64,000 bases of DNA. Origin: a bacterium. GTDB taxonomy: Bacteria > UBA8248. The DNA is taken from positions 1 to 64,000 of the forward strand of contig JAJDYR010000036.1 in NCBI GenBank assembly GCA_022825065.1, given 5' to 3'. Positions 1 through 8,517 of this stretch are shown piece after piece (the stretch's first letter is position 1; the number at the start of each line of letters is the position of its first letter). The notes under the pieces are model-generated. The model had not been told where the DNA came from. It worked only from the letters and a program-made list of their open reading frames with translations, and did not search any database. The position numbers were made by a program, and so were the translations under genes.

Positions 1-3000
1 CGCGCCGTTCGCGTCCGAAAGCACGATCTCGAAGGTCTCCGGGTCCTCGTCGTGGCTGTCGTCGATCACCATGCCCGCCTTGATCCGGTACTCGGTCTCG
101 CCCGGCCTCATGCCCGCGAAGGTCTTCAGGGTGGGTCCCCAGAAGTCCACGTTCCGCCTCGCCGACACCGGGTTCGACTCCCGCACTTGGTAGTAGAAGG
201 ACACATACCTGTCCGACGCCTCGCTGAGCGTCACCGTGAACTCGACCCGCCGGTACGGGCCCTCCTTCACCTCGACGTCGTTCACCGAGAGCGTCGGCAC
301 GCCCGCCGCCGCCACATCGTCGTCCGCGACCGCGACCGCGGCCGTGTCGTCCGGCGACGCCGCCACCGCGTAGCCGCTGCCGGCGGCAAGGGTCGCCGTG
401 ACCGAGCCGTTCGGCTCGTCCGCCGTGTCGTTCACCGTCGCGACCTCGAAGGCCGCGCTGCCCCCGGTCGGAATCACGACCTCCCGCGTGCCGGTCTGGC
501 CGGAAGCGGCAAAGTCCCCGCTCTGGGTCACCGCGAGGCTCACCGTCAGCGCCGCGTGCGGCGCAGGCGTAGCCGTGAGGGTGAACGAGGCCGGGGCTCC
601 TTCCGTCACCCCGCTCCCGGCGGCGATGCTCACCACCGGCTCGTCATTGTCGCGCACGGCAACCGAGGCGGTATCGCCCGGCGATGCCGCCACGGTATAG
701 CCCGCGCCGGCCTGGAGCGCGGCCGCGATGCTGCCGTCGGCCTCGTCCGCGCCGTCGTCCGCAGTCGCCACGGTCAGCGTCGCCGTGCCGGTCGCGCCGA
801 TGGTCACCGTCTTCGCGCCCGTCTGGCCGCTCTGTGCGAAGCTGCCGCTCTCGCTCACCTGCAACTTGACCGTGATCGCGCCCGTCGGCGCGGGCGCGGC
901 GCTCAGTGTGAAAGTGACCGTGCCGCCTTCCGCGATACCACCGCTGCCGGCGATGCTCACCACCGGTGTGGCGACCGGCGGAACGTCATCGTCGCTCACC
1001 GCCACCGACGCCGCGTTCGGGCTGCCGACCGTGTAGCCGGTCCCGTCCACGACCGTTGCGGACACGCTGCCGTCGGGCTCGTCCGTGCTGTCGTTCTCCG
1101 TGGCGAGGGTCAGCGTGGCCGAAGACTGGCCCGCCTGGATGGTGACCGTCTGCGTGCCCTCATTGCCTGCGCCGAGGAAGTCGCTCGTGGCGTCATCGTC
1201 GACGGTGAGCGTCACCGCGAGGCCCGAAGTCGGCACCGGGTTCGCACTGACCGTGAAGACCGTATTGCCGCCTTCGGTAATGCCGTTGCCACCTGCGACC
1301 GTGATCTCGGGATCGGTGTTCGTGCCGGCGTTCTCAAGACATGTCAGCGCCGTCACTACCGGGTTCCAGCGGTTCGCCGAGTACTGGTCCCGCATCTGCT
1401 TCGCCTCGGCTACGGTCATCGCCGCGTAGCCGTTGTCGTCCCCGAAGGCCGCCAGCACTTTCTTCCAGCGTGTCACATGGGCCGCGCCATAGTGCAGCTC
1501 CGCCGCGTAGCCCTGCACGGCCGGCTTCACCTGCGAGTAGCAGGCGACCGACGCCGTGTCGTCGTTGACGATGGTATAGATGGCTGTTCCGATCGACCCG
1601 GAGACCGTCACCCCCTGGGGTGCATCGCGGAGCTCCACCACTATCGTCTCGTCGGGCTCGACATCCCCGTCGCCCCGGATCGACAGCCGCACCTGCCCGC
1701 TCGCCGTGTTCGAGGGGATGGTATGCGTGTGGCAGTCGTTGGAAAGGCTCAAGGGGGTGTCGTTGTCGGCGTTCACGAACAGATAGTCCGCATTGCCGCC
1801 GAGGGTCGCGGTGCCGGTGCTCTTGAGGCAGGCCTTGAAGCTCGTCGCCTGCGGGCGTGTCGGGGTGAGCCCGAAGGTTACCGTGGCGTAGCCCTTGGCG
1901 CCCGCCGCGCCCTCGTTCGCCGAGGCGGGCGCGACCGCGACCGAGAGCGTCGGCGTCTCGTCGTCGTCCACCGTGACCGCGACGGAATCGGCCGTTACCC
2001 CGCCATAACCGCCGGTGGCGCTCACGGCATGGGTAATGGCGACGCTCTCGTCTTCGGCGTCGCTGTCTTCCTGCGGCGTCACCGTCACGGTCTGCGCCTG
2101 GTTCCAGGTCGTCGGCGTGAATGTGAGGGTGGCGCTCGCGCCGGCCGTGCCGTTCGGGCCATGCACCTTCACCGCGGTCACATTGCCGCTGGTCGCCGTC
2201 ACCGTGACATTTGCGGTCGGCGCGCTGTCAAGCTTCACCGTGTAGCTGCCCGCCGCCCCACCTTCGGTGAGACCGAGCGTTGCTGTCGAGACCGTCACGC
2301 CGGGCGGGACGACAACCGCGTCGTTGTCGGCGATGGTGAGCGTGTGGACCTTCGTGGCGCCCAGCGTGTAGCCCGTGCCGTCGGCCAGTGTCAGCACCAC
2401 TGTCTCGGCGCTCTCATTGCTGGCGTCGTCGACGATCGCGATCGGGATGGTCACCGTGGCGGCGCCGGCCGCGACCGACACAGTGCCGGAGCTCTGGATG
2501 GTAAAGTCGTTGCCGCTGCCCTCCGTCGCCGTGCCGCCGACGCTGTAGCTCAGCGCGATTCCGGCACCCGGCGCCGGATCGAGATCGAGCGTCACGTTGC
2601 GCGTGCCCGCGGCCTCCCCCGCGCTCGACGAGGCCGAGGCAAAGGCGACCACCGGCACGTCATCGTCCGCCACCGCGACCGAAGCCGTGTGGCTCCGGCT
2701 GCCCACCGTGTAGCCGTCGCCGCTCCCGATCGTCGCGGTGATCGCGCCGTCGGGCTCGTCCCGGCCATCGTTCGCGGTGGCGACCTCAAGACTGGCGCTG
2801 CCGCTTGTGCCGATCGTGACCTTCCGGGAACCGGCCTGTCCGCCGGCGGCGAAGTCGCCGCTGTCCGATACCGTCACTTCGACGCTGATGTCATCCGGTG
2901 GCGCGGGGTCGGCGTTCAGCGTGAAGGTGGCCGCGCCGCCTTCGGTGACGCCGGCTCCTCCCGAAATGCTGATTTGCGGGGGTGTCGGCGGCGGGGTGTC

Positions 3001-4011
3001 GGGGTCCAGCAGGAGAATCCGTCCGTCGCCGCGCCGTGAGCCGCGGGCTCTCCCGGCGATCCCCGTTGCGGTCAGCTTCGGGGTGCCCCAGTCGTCCCAG
3101 CGCGGAATGCTCACGGCCACCGTCGCATCGTCCGCATCCGGGTCGTCCGCGGCAGTGAGGATCAGCGTCGCGGCGGCCGCGCTGCTGCCGCTGGCCGGAC
3201 CCGTGAAGGTGACGGTGCTCGTGCTCGCGTCGAACGTGACTCCCCTGGGATTGCCCGACAGGGACAGCGTGAAGTCTTTTCCGGGCGTAGCGCCCGAGAA
3301 TTGAAGGGGTACCTCGAGGCTCTCGCCCTGGATCAATCCCCGGCTTGAAGGCACGCTCGGCGAAATGGTGGCACTCGAATCCGCCCCGGTCAGCGTCAAC
3401 GCCAACGTTGCCGGGTCGCCGGAATCCCCCTCGGTCGCGCGGTTGTCCGGGATGCTCAGAGTCGCCTTGACATCCGGCGTCACGTCCGGGCCGTCGCGGA
3501 CCGTCACGTAGTGGCGGCTGGGTCCCTTTATCCAGTAATGGTTCAACCCGGGAAACTGGGCGTAGCCGCCCCGTATGAAGAAGCCCAACCGCACATCCTC
3601 CTCGTGCAACGTGGTGGGGTATGTCGGCACGTTGACGGTGATCGAACTCTTCCCGGCAGGAATGGTAAAACAGCGAGCTTTTTCATCGTTGGGGAAGATG
3701 GCGCACTGGTAGCCGAAATCCTGCGGTCGGCGATACCCGATCGGGCACCGGCTGGCGTCGCAGACAAGAGGACCATATTCGGGCAAGTGGATCACGATCT
3801 CCTCCAGGGCCGACGACGTGGACCCGGTTCTGGATATCGTGAATTTGATCGTCTCGCCCTCCTCCACCGAGGCGGGGGTGGCGGTAATAGAGATATCGGG
3901 CGCCGTCAAGTCGGGTGTCACCGAGGCCTCGCCGGGGACAACCGCCGTCAGCAGCAGAAGGAACAGGACGAGGGGACCGCCTACGCCGCGCAGCCATGCG
4001 AGCGCAATCAT
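1..4011 (-). CDS. Secreted multi-domain Calx-beta protein, C-terminus beyond window
   Basis: The minus-strand frame is open from an ATG at 4011 to the window edge (1337 codons seen, no stop). Residues 1-30 form a Sec signal peptide: MIALAWLR, then a Leu-rich core and a VVPGEAS cleavage region. The rest is a chain of Calx-beta-type modules recognisable by repeated GVTEGG/GITEGG openings, DEPDGS turns, GYTVG strands and ADDDVP/DDDE linkers; such modules bind Ca2+ in surface and adhesion proteins. Near residues 824-895 a different insert carries HVTRWKKVLAAFG and SANRWNPVVTALTCL, a helical segment I have seen in other bacterial Calx-beta proteins. The long plus-strand open frame over this region is its antisense shadow. 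No convincing ribosome binding site lies before the ATG. An in-frame TAA at 4116-4114 and the signal peptide support this start. Probably an exported surface protein; ligand unknown. Confidence 0.88.
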   Translation of the reverse strand, partial: MIALAWLRGVGGPLVLFLLLLTAVVPGEASVTPDLTAPDISITATPASVEEGETIKFTISRTGSTSSALEEIVIHLPEYGPLVCDASRCPIGYRRPQDFGYQCAIFPNDEKARCFTIPAGKSSITVNVPTYPTTLHEEDVRLGFFIRGGYAQFPGLNHYWIKGPSRHYVTVRDGPDVTPDVKATLSIPDNRATEGDSGDPATLALTLTGADSSATISPSVPSSRGLIQGESLEVPLQFSGATPGKDFTLSLSGNPRGVTFDASTSTVTFTGPASGSSAAAATLILTAADDPDADDATVAVSIPRWDDWGTPKLTATGIAGRARGSRRGDGRILLLDPDTPPPTPPQISISGGAGVTEGGAATFTLNADPAPPDDISVEVTVSDSGDFAAGGQAGSRKVTIGTSGSASLEVATANDGRDEPDGAITATIGSGDGYTVGSRSHTASVAVADDDVPVVAFASASSSAGEAAGTRNVTLDLDPAPGAGIALSYSVGGTATEGSGNDFTIQSSGTVSVAAGAATVTIPIAIVDDASNESAETVVLTLADGTGYTLGATKVHTLTIADNDAVVVPPGVTVSTATLGLTEGGAAGSYTVKLDSAPTANVTVTATSGNVTAVKVHGPNGTAGASATLTFTPTTWNQAQTVTVTPQEDSDAEDESVAITHAVSATGGYGGVTADSVAVTVDDDETPTLSVAVAPASANEGAAGAKGYATVTFGLTPTRPQATSFKACLKSTGTATLGGNADYLFVNADNDTPLSLSNDCHTHTIPSNTASGQVRLSIRGDGDVEPDETIVVELRDAPQGVTVSGSIGTAIYTIVNDDTASVACYSQVKPAVQGYAAELHYGAAHVTRWKKVLAAFGDDNGYAAMTVAEAKQMRDQYSANRWNPVVTALTCLENAGTNTDPEITVAGGNGITEGGNTVFTVSANPVPTSGLAVTLTVDDDATSDFLGAGNEGTQTVTIQAGQSSATLTLATENDSTDEPDGSVSATVVDGTGYTVGSPNAASVAVSDDDVPPVATPVVSIAGSGGIAEGGTVTFTLSAAPAPTGAITVKLQVSESGSFAQSGQTGAKTVTIGATGTATLTVATADDGADEADGSIAAALQAGAGYTVAASPGDTASVAVRDNDEPVVSIAAGSGVTEGAPASFTLTATPAPHAALTVSLAVTQSGDFAASGQTGTREVVIPTGGSAAFEVATVNDTADEPNGSVTATLAAGSGYAVAASPDDTAAVAVADDDVAAAGVPTLSVNDVEVKEGPYRRVEFTVTLSEASDRYVSFYYQVRESNPVSARRNVDFWGPTLKTFAGMRPGETEYRIKAGMVIDDSHDEDPETFEIVLSDANGA

Positions 4012-4040
4012 GAAACCGGCATGCAGACGCAGATCGAGTG

Positions 4041-4112
4041 GCTCGGCGGCTCGGCGGCTCGGCGGCTCGGCGGCTCGGCGGCTCGGCGGCTCGGCGGCTC
4101 GGCGGCTCGGCG
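4041..4112. repeat. Octanucleotide tandem repeat, nine perfect copies
   Basis: Nine head-to-tail copies of GCTCGGCG (CGCCGAGC on the minus strand) lie 30-101 bases upstream of the Calx-beta start. An 8-bp unit is not a multiple of three, so copy changes shift any frame read through it. A minus-strand ORF from an ATG at 4237, preceded by an AAGGGA-like site, reads into the repeat in another frame. Gain of one unit or loss of two would join it to the Calx-beta frame. Confidence 0.9.
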
Positions 4113-4321
4113 ATTATGATGGGAGAGTCTTCATCCGTATTTGTCAAGCCCCGATTCACGATTTTCCCGAAACGTACAACCCCGGCCGGCATCCAGCCCG
4201 ATACCGTCTCGGCGATTCTCTTGCATATTGCGCGCATGCCCGCTTCCCTTTCAATAAAAAACAAAGCCCCTAACCCCTGCGAATACAATGAGGCCCAAAA
4301 GAAATATCCAAAACTTGCGAA

Positions 4322-4519
4322 CTATGCAAAAAAACCTTCCACGGCGCAAGCGTGAAGCGCGCCGCGCCGGCCCTTCGTCTTCGAATCCCCTGCTGGCAGG
4401 GGACGTATGTCGCCGTCCATCGTGGACTTGAACCGCTCCACGGCGTATTGCTCATCCTCCAGCTCCCGGCCGAAGGTATCGGTGAGGAAGTTGTTCGATT
4501 CCCGCATGGTCGTCCACAT
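4322..4519 (-). CDS. Small hypothetical protein, 65 aa
   Basis: The ATG at 4519 follows a strong AAGGAGG site with 6-7 bases of spacing. The product begins MWTTMRESNNFLTDTFGREL and continues with an acidic stretch, then a basic tail around SKTKGRRG. It has no signal peptide or membrane segment, and I do not recognise a family. It lies downstream of two recombinase genes on the same strand, separated by about 390 bp, so it may belong to the same mobile module. The ribosome binding site is the main argument that it is real. Confidence 0.45.
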   Translation of the reverse strand: MWTTMRESNNFLTDTFGRELEDEQYAVERFKSTMDGDIRPLPAGDSKTKGRRGALHACAVEGFFA

Positions 4520-4912
4520 CGCGCGCCTCCTTGCTGTAGGTGGTCGGGAAGACGGAGAATGTCTTCTCCCGGCCCGGCTCTGCCTCTCGCCGGCGCGGGG
4601 CTTGGTTGAGGCGCGCAGCGGAAAATTTTTTATCGCACCCCCTAGCAGCCAGTCGCATGTGAGACCGTGTATGGCGCGCGGGCGTTGGAAACTGGATATA
4701 GAAAACTCTTGCAAACGAGCGGTTTTTGCTTTATTTCAGCTCTGGATACAGGCGATGCGAGCCCCCGCCCGCACGACGTTGGACGATTGAGACGAAAGGT
4801 TCAAACGCGAAGGAGGGATGCGAATGTACGGGAACAGGGGGCAACTGCCTGGGGACGCCGGACTTGCGTCCGATGCTGCCGGAGAGCGGGCCGAAGACGA
4901 TCCGCCCGAGGC
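4520..4912. other. Intergenic stretch beside integrases
   Basis: This 393-bp stretch between the small ORF and the recombinases holds no supported gene. The part around 4620-4745 is AT-richer than its surroundings and could carry a promoter or an attachment site, but I cannot define a core sequence. Confidence 0.3.
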
Positions 4913-6082
4913 CTACATCATGTCTTCGGCGATGCTCTCCGCGACCCGCCCGGCCGCCTCCTGGGCCGAGTCGCGCGCCAGGTGCGCGTAGCGCGCCGTC
5001 GTCTCCATCCTGCTGTGGCCCAGGAGCTTCCCGATCACGGGCAGCGCCTCGCCGAGCGCAAGCGCCCTCGATGCATACGAGTGCCTGAGGTCATGAAGCC
5101 TGACGTCATGAAGTCCCGCGTGCTCCCTTATCGTTCGCCAGGCCTCGTCGACATTCCTCAAGCGCGTCCCGGGCTTCCTGCCCGGTATGACCCAGGGGCC
5201 GTCGTGGGCGCTCAGGAGACTTCTGAGAAGCTCGACCGCCTGCGGCGGCAGCGGGACCGCCCGCGCGCCCGTCTTGGAATCGGGCAGCCTGAGCTCGGCC
5301 GCTTCGAGCGCCACGTCCTCGCGGCGCAGTCCGAGCACCTCGCTCCTGCGGCACCCGGTAAGCGCCAGAAGCCGGATCGCCGCCACCGCGGACGCGGAAA
5401 CACCGCCCCGGGCCTCCGCCTCCTCGAGCGCCTCTCCCAGGCGGGTGAACTCCGAATCCGTCAGGAACCGCTCGCGCCTGCGCTCGGGGTATTTGACGAG
5501 GGCGCGGCAGGGGTTTGATGATCCGTCTGGCACCAGTTCCCACTTCCGTGCGAGTTCGTACATCGCGGACAGGACGCGGAGCGCCATGTTCGCGACCGCG
5601 GGCGTCTCGTAGAGGCTCTCGTGGAACTCCGCCGCCTGCGCGCGAGAGAGCGCGGCCAGCGGCTGCTTGCCCAGCGCGGGCAGGACGTGGCGGTCGATCA
5701 CCGAGCGGTAGAGCGCGGCGGTGCCCGACTTGCACCGCACGGAGACGTATTCGGTGAGATAGCGCGCGCACAGTTCGGCCACCTTGGGGCCTCCCGCCGG
5801 CTTAATCGGTTCGGGCACCGCCTCCTCGCCCGCCTTGATCCGCGCGATGACGTGGGCGGCGCGCTTCTTGGCCTCATCGGCGTTTATCACACCGTGGCGG
5901 CCCACCGCCACGCGTTTGGGACCCTCGGGCCCCCGCGCCTGGGCGACGTAGACCTTGCTCCCGGTGGGATAGACCCTCACGCCGAAGCCCGTGAGCTCCC
6001 CGTCCCAGAACACCGTGTCCTTCTCCACCGCGAGCTTCCCGACCGCGCGGTTCGACAGCGTTTTCATGACGGGCTGCTTCAT
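4913..6082 (-). CDS. Tyrosine recombinase/integrase (downstream member of pair)
   Basis: 389 aa. Residues 1-85 match the N-terminal arm-binding domain of P4-type integrases (VFWDGELTGFGVRVYPTG). Residues 100-195 are a core-binding SAM-like domain and 215-385 the catalytic domain. The full catalytic set is present: R245 (LTGCRRSEVL), K270 (DSKTG), H330/R333 (LHDLRHSYAS), H356 (LLGHS) and nucleophile Y365 (TARYAHL). Its ATG overlaps the stop of the upstream integrase (ATGA), so the two are translationally coupled. The two proteins are similar throughout and probably arose by duplication. Expected role: site-specific strand exchange for an integrated element whose other genes are not obvious here. 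Confidence 0.92.
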   Translation of the reverse strand: MKQPVMKTLSNRAVGKLAVEKDTVFWDGELTGFGVRVYPTGSKVYVAQARGPEGPKRVAVGRHGVINADEAKKRAAHVIARIKAGEEAVPEPIKPAGGPKVAELCARYLTEYVSVRCKSGTAALYRSVIDRHVLPALGKQPLAALSRAQAAEFHESLYETPAVANMALRVLSAMYELARKWELVPDGSSNPCRALVKYPERRRERFLTDSEFTRLGEALEEAEARGGVSASAVAAIRLLALTGCRRSEVLGLRREDVALEAAELRLPDSKTGARAVPLPPQAVELLRSLLSAHDGPWVIPGRKPGTRLRNVDEAWRTIREHAGLHDVRLHDLRHSYASRALALGEALPVIGKLLGHSRMETTARYAHLARDSAQEAAGRVAESIAEDMM

Positions 6083-7263
6083 CCGTGCTCAACCCTCCCG
6101 TTCGCGACGTGGGCGCCGATGCTCCCGCCCACCCGCACCGCCGCCTCCCTCTCGGCGTCTCGCATCAGGTGCGCGTAGCGCGCGCTCGCCGCCACGCTCG
6201 TGTGGCCGAGGAGTTTCCCGATCGTGTAGAGGCTCTCGCCCAGCGCCAGCGCCCTCGACGCGTAGGAATGCCTGAGGTCGTGGATGCGCACGTCATGAAG
6301 CCCCGCCCGCTCCCGGACGGGCCGCCAGTAGTGGTGCAGGCCCGTCAGGCGTTTTCCGGGCCTCTGACCCGCGATTACCCATGCGTTCTCCGGCCGCCTG
6401 GGGATGGCGTCGAGCACCCCGAGCACGGGTCTCGTAAGGGGAACCATGCGGGGACCCGCCTTGGCGTCCTGAAGCCTCAGATCCCCCGACGTGCGGTCCA
6501 CGTCGTCCCAGCGCAGGTTCAGTATCTCGCCCCTGCGGCACCCGGTAAGTGCGAGCAGCCGGATGGCCGCGATAGCGGGCGGCCATACCCCGCCCTCCGC
6601 CTCGGCTTGCCCGAGCGCCCGGCCCAGGCGGCGGTACTCTTCCGCCGTCAGGAACCGCTCGCGCGCCTGCGTCCTGTAGCGGCGCACGGCGAGGCAGGGG
6701 TTCCGCCCAGGCGGTACCAGTTCCCACGCCTCGGCAAGTACGAACATCCGCGAGAGCAGGTGGACCGCCCGGTTCGCCAGGACCGGCGTATCGCGAAGGC
6801 CGTGATGGAGCGCCGTGACTTCCGCCCCGCCGACCTCGTCCAGCCCCATCCCGCCCAGGGCCGGCAGGATGTGCCCCTCGAGCGCGGTGCGGTACGCGGC
6901 AATGCTGGCGGGTTTCAGGTGTTTCTCCACATGGGTGCGCATGAAGCGTTCGGCGAGTCCGGCCACGGTGGTCTCCGCCTCGGGTGTCGCAGCGCTGAAA
7001 TCCTCGCCGCGCTTGATGCGGTCGATAATGAGGGCGGCCTGTTTCCTGGCCTCGTCGACGGCCAGCTCCCCGTGACGGCCGAGCGTCACGCGCTTCGGCC
7101 CCCCGGGTCCCCGCGATTGCACCACGTAGGTCTTTCTGCCGGTGGCGTGGACGCGCACCCCGAAACCGGCCAGCTCCCGGTCCCAGAAAACGGCGTCTTT
7201 GGAATCCACCTCCAGAGCGTCGACGGTGCGCTTGGTGAGTTTCAGATCGCTTCGCTTCGGCAT
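6079..7263 (-). CDS. Tyrosine recombinase/integrase (upstream member of pair)
   Basis: 394 aa with the same architecture as the downstream gene: arm-binding domain 1-85 (VFWDRELAGFGVRVHATG), core-binding domain about 97-195, catalytic domain about 210-380. The catalytic residues are R243 (LTGCRRGEIL), K268 (DAKAG), H328/R331 (IHDLRHSYAS), H354 (LLGHT) and Y363 (SARYAHL). A strong GGAGGT site stands 5 bases before the ATG. The gene heads a two-gene operon, with a TATAAT-type promoter candidate about 120 bp upstream in an AT-rich stretch. Paired, overlapping tyrosine recombinases of this kind often act jointly on one site. Confidence 0.92.
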   Translation of the reverse strand: MPKRSDLKLTKRTVDALEVDSKDAVFWDRELAGFGVRVHATGRKTYVVQSRGPGGPKRVTLGRHGELAVDEARKQAALIIDRIKRGEDFSAATPEAETTVAGLAERFMRTHVEKHLKPASIAAYRTALEGHILPALGGMGLDEVGGAEVTALHHGLRDTPVLANRAVHLLSRMFVLAEAWELVPPGRNPCLAVRRYRTQARERFLTAEEYRRLGRALGQAEAEGGVWPPAIAAIRLLALTGCRRGEILNLRWDDVDRTSGDLRLQDAKAGPRMVPLTRPVLGVLDAIPRRPENAWVIAGQRPGKRLTGLHHYWRPVRERAGLHDVRIHDLRHSYASRALALGESLYTIGKLLGHTSVAASARYAHLMRDAEREAAVRVGGSIGAHVANGRVEHG

Positions 7264-7382
7264 CTTACCTCCTGAAATATGTAATCAAAACGCATACGTG
7301 CGGCATCAAACTGGAGGGTATTCAAGCATATGTATGGCGAAAGCACAAGGGGTAGCTGGGTACGGAATAAAAGAAATATGGT

Positions 7383-7410
7383 ATTATAAACAACATTTTA
7401 TCGTAGACAA
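7383..7410 (-). promoter_or_regulatory. Candidate sigma70-type promoter of the integrase pair
   Basis: On the minus strand TTGTCT (7410-7405) and a perfect TATAAT (7388-7383) are separated by 16 bp. They sit about 120 bp upstream of the first integrase start, in a locally AT-rich region. Position and sequence fit, but no transcript data exist. Confidence 0.4.
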
Positions 7411-8517
7411 ACGGAGCCAATCATACTATCGCGCCGACACCGGGTTCATAACAATGATTAATCGAATTTTTCAGAAATTCCCTCATAAGGCGGGGCGTGA
7501 GACCGCTGCCGCCGTTTCCGGGCCGCCGGGGCGCGCGTGCGCCGCAACTCAGGAGAAATGCGCGCGTCCTGAACCCGGAATCCGCGGGCGCGCTCCCGTT
7601 GCGGGAGGACCCCTTCGCGCGGGCGGCGGCGCCGGCTGCGGGCGCATGCGCCCCCGCTGAATCCCGGACGCGGAGCGAGGGTCGAACCTGAATCGCCCGT
7701 GTCATTTTCTTCCTCCCCGCGTCGATGGGAACACCCGCTTTCCGCGCGGGGATTCTCGCGCATCCCGCCCGAAACGCTTTGACGGCAAATGCGGGGAAAT
7801 GCGCGCCCTCTCGGCCGGGGAGGCGGAGAGCGAAGCCGTCCTCCGGGCGCGGCCGTGCATTCGCTGGCGAGGGTCATTTTCGGCCGGACGCGAAAACCGT
7901 GATCCTGAAGGGCGGTCTTCTTTCGCGCCGGATCCTTCCCGCATCGATGATGAGCGGCCGCACGGGACGCATCAGGGGGTTGTTGAAAAAGTCCTCCGCG
8001 AGGAGCGAGGGAATCCCGATAATCGAATTGTGTCCCTACACCCCGCGTATCGAGACGAACTGTAGGGGCGGCCCCCGTGGCCGCCCTGTGCCCCTTTGCC
8101 GTCCATGGTTCGCCTTTGGCCGTCATTCCGGCAATCAATACCGCCCGAGGAGGGAGGGATTGCCCGGAATCCATTTTCAAGCAGAATGATAATACCGCGG
8201 CTTTTCATCTCCTCGTCATTTGCGCGAATCGATCAGAAAACCAGGAACAAAGGCAAATCAAATGGATTCCGGCTCGAGGCCGGAATGACGAACAAAACCG
8301 CATCGTCTCGCAGGGACAGGCCTCCGCGCCTGTCCTGACGGCAACCATCCCGCAAAGGACAACCACGGAGGGCAGGACAACCCCGAGCAGGGGTTGTCCC
8401 TACATCCGCCATTCCTCCTTTATCGGACTTTTTCAAAAGCCCCATAAGACGCTGTTGAAAAACCCCTGGTTCTGTGATTCGGTAATGGCTGTTTTGTGCT
8501 TGGGAGGAGGTCGCGGG
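7411..8517. other. Long intergenic region with scattered short inverted repeats
   Basis: No coding frame is convincing here; the open frames have the irregular composition of chance ORFs in GC-rich DNA. It contains a GGGGTTGTTGAAAAAGTCC end sequence at 7977-7996 and a GTAGGGG-type hairpin at 8062-8086. A paired CGTCATTCCGG repeat spans 8121-8290, and further hairpins lie at 8312-8337 and 8371-8403. A second TTTTTCAA/TTGAAAAA cluster occurs near 8428-8462. Confidence 0.5.
8121..8290. repeat. Paired CGTCATTCCGG inverted repeat
   Basis: CGTCATTCCGGC at 8121 faces its inverted copy ending GCCGGAATGACG at 8290, with ATGGATTCC at the inner edge of the right copy. The same facing arrangement recurs at 51112-51317 and 55733-55939, so the pair behaves as one composite unit rather than isolated REP sequences. 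Confidence 0.6.

Noticed and set aside
52-3039. 995-codon open frame on the plus strand
   Set aside because: It is codon-aligned antisense of the Calx-beta gene. Its composition (Arg/His/Gly-rich) is typical of GC-rich antisense frames, while the minus strand gives clear Calx-beta modules and a signal peptide.
4360-4400. tRNA-like T-loop sequence TTCGAATCCC
   Set aside because: No matching acceptor, D or anticodon stems could be built around it. I found no convincing tRNA or rRNA in the window.
4824-4991. Short plus-strand ORF with an AAGGAGGG site before the integrase gene
   Set aside because: The second half overlaps the integrase antisense and codes nothing recognisable. The SD-like match alone is not enough.
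7458-8180. 240-codon minus-strand open frame
   Set aside because: No start signal and no recognisable fold. Composition is irregular and it overlaps repeat sequences.
8077-8517. Longer N-terminal extension of RecQ
   Set aside because: The upstream part runs through REP-type repeats and hairpins and has no ribosome binding site. The AGGAGG site supports 8518, and family length supports 8518 or 8674.
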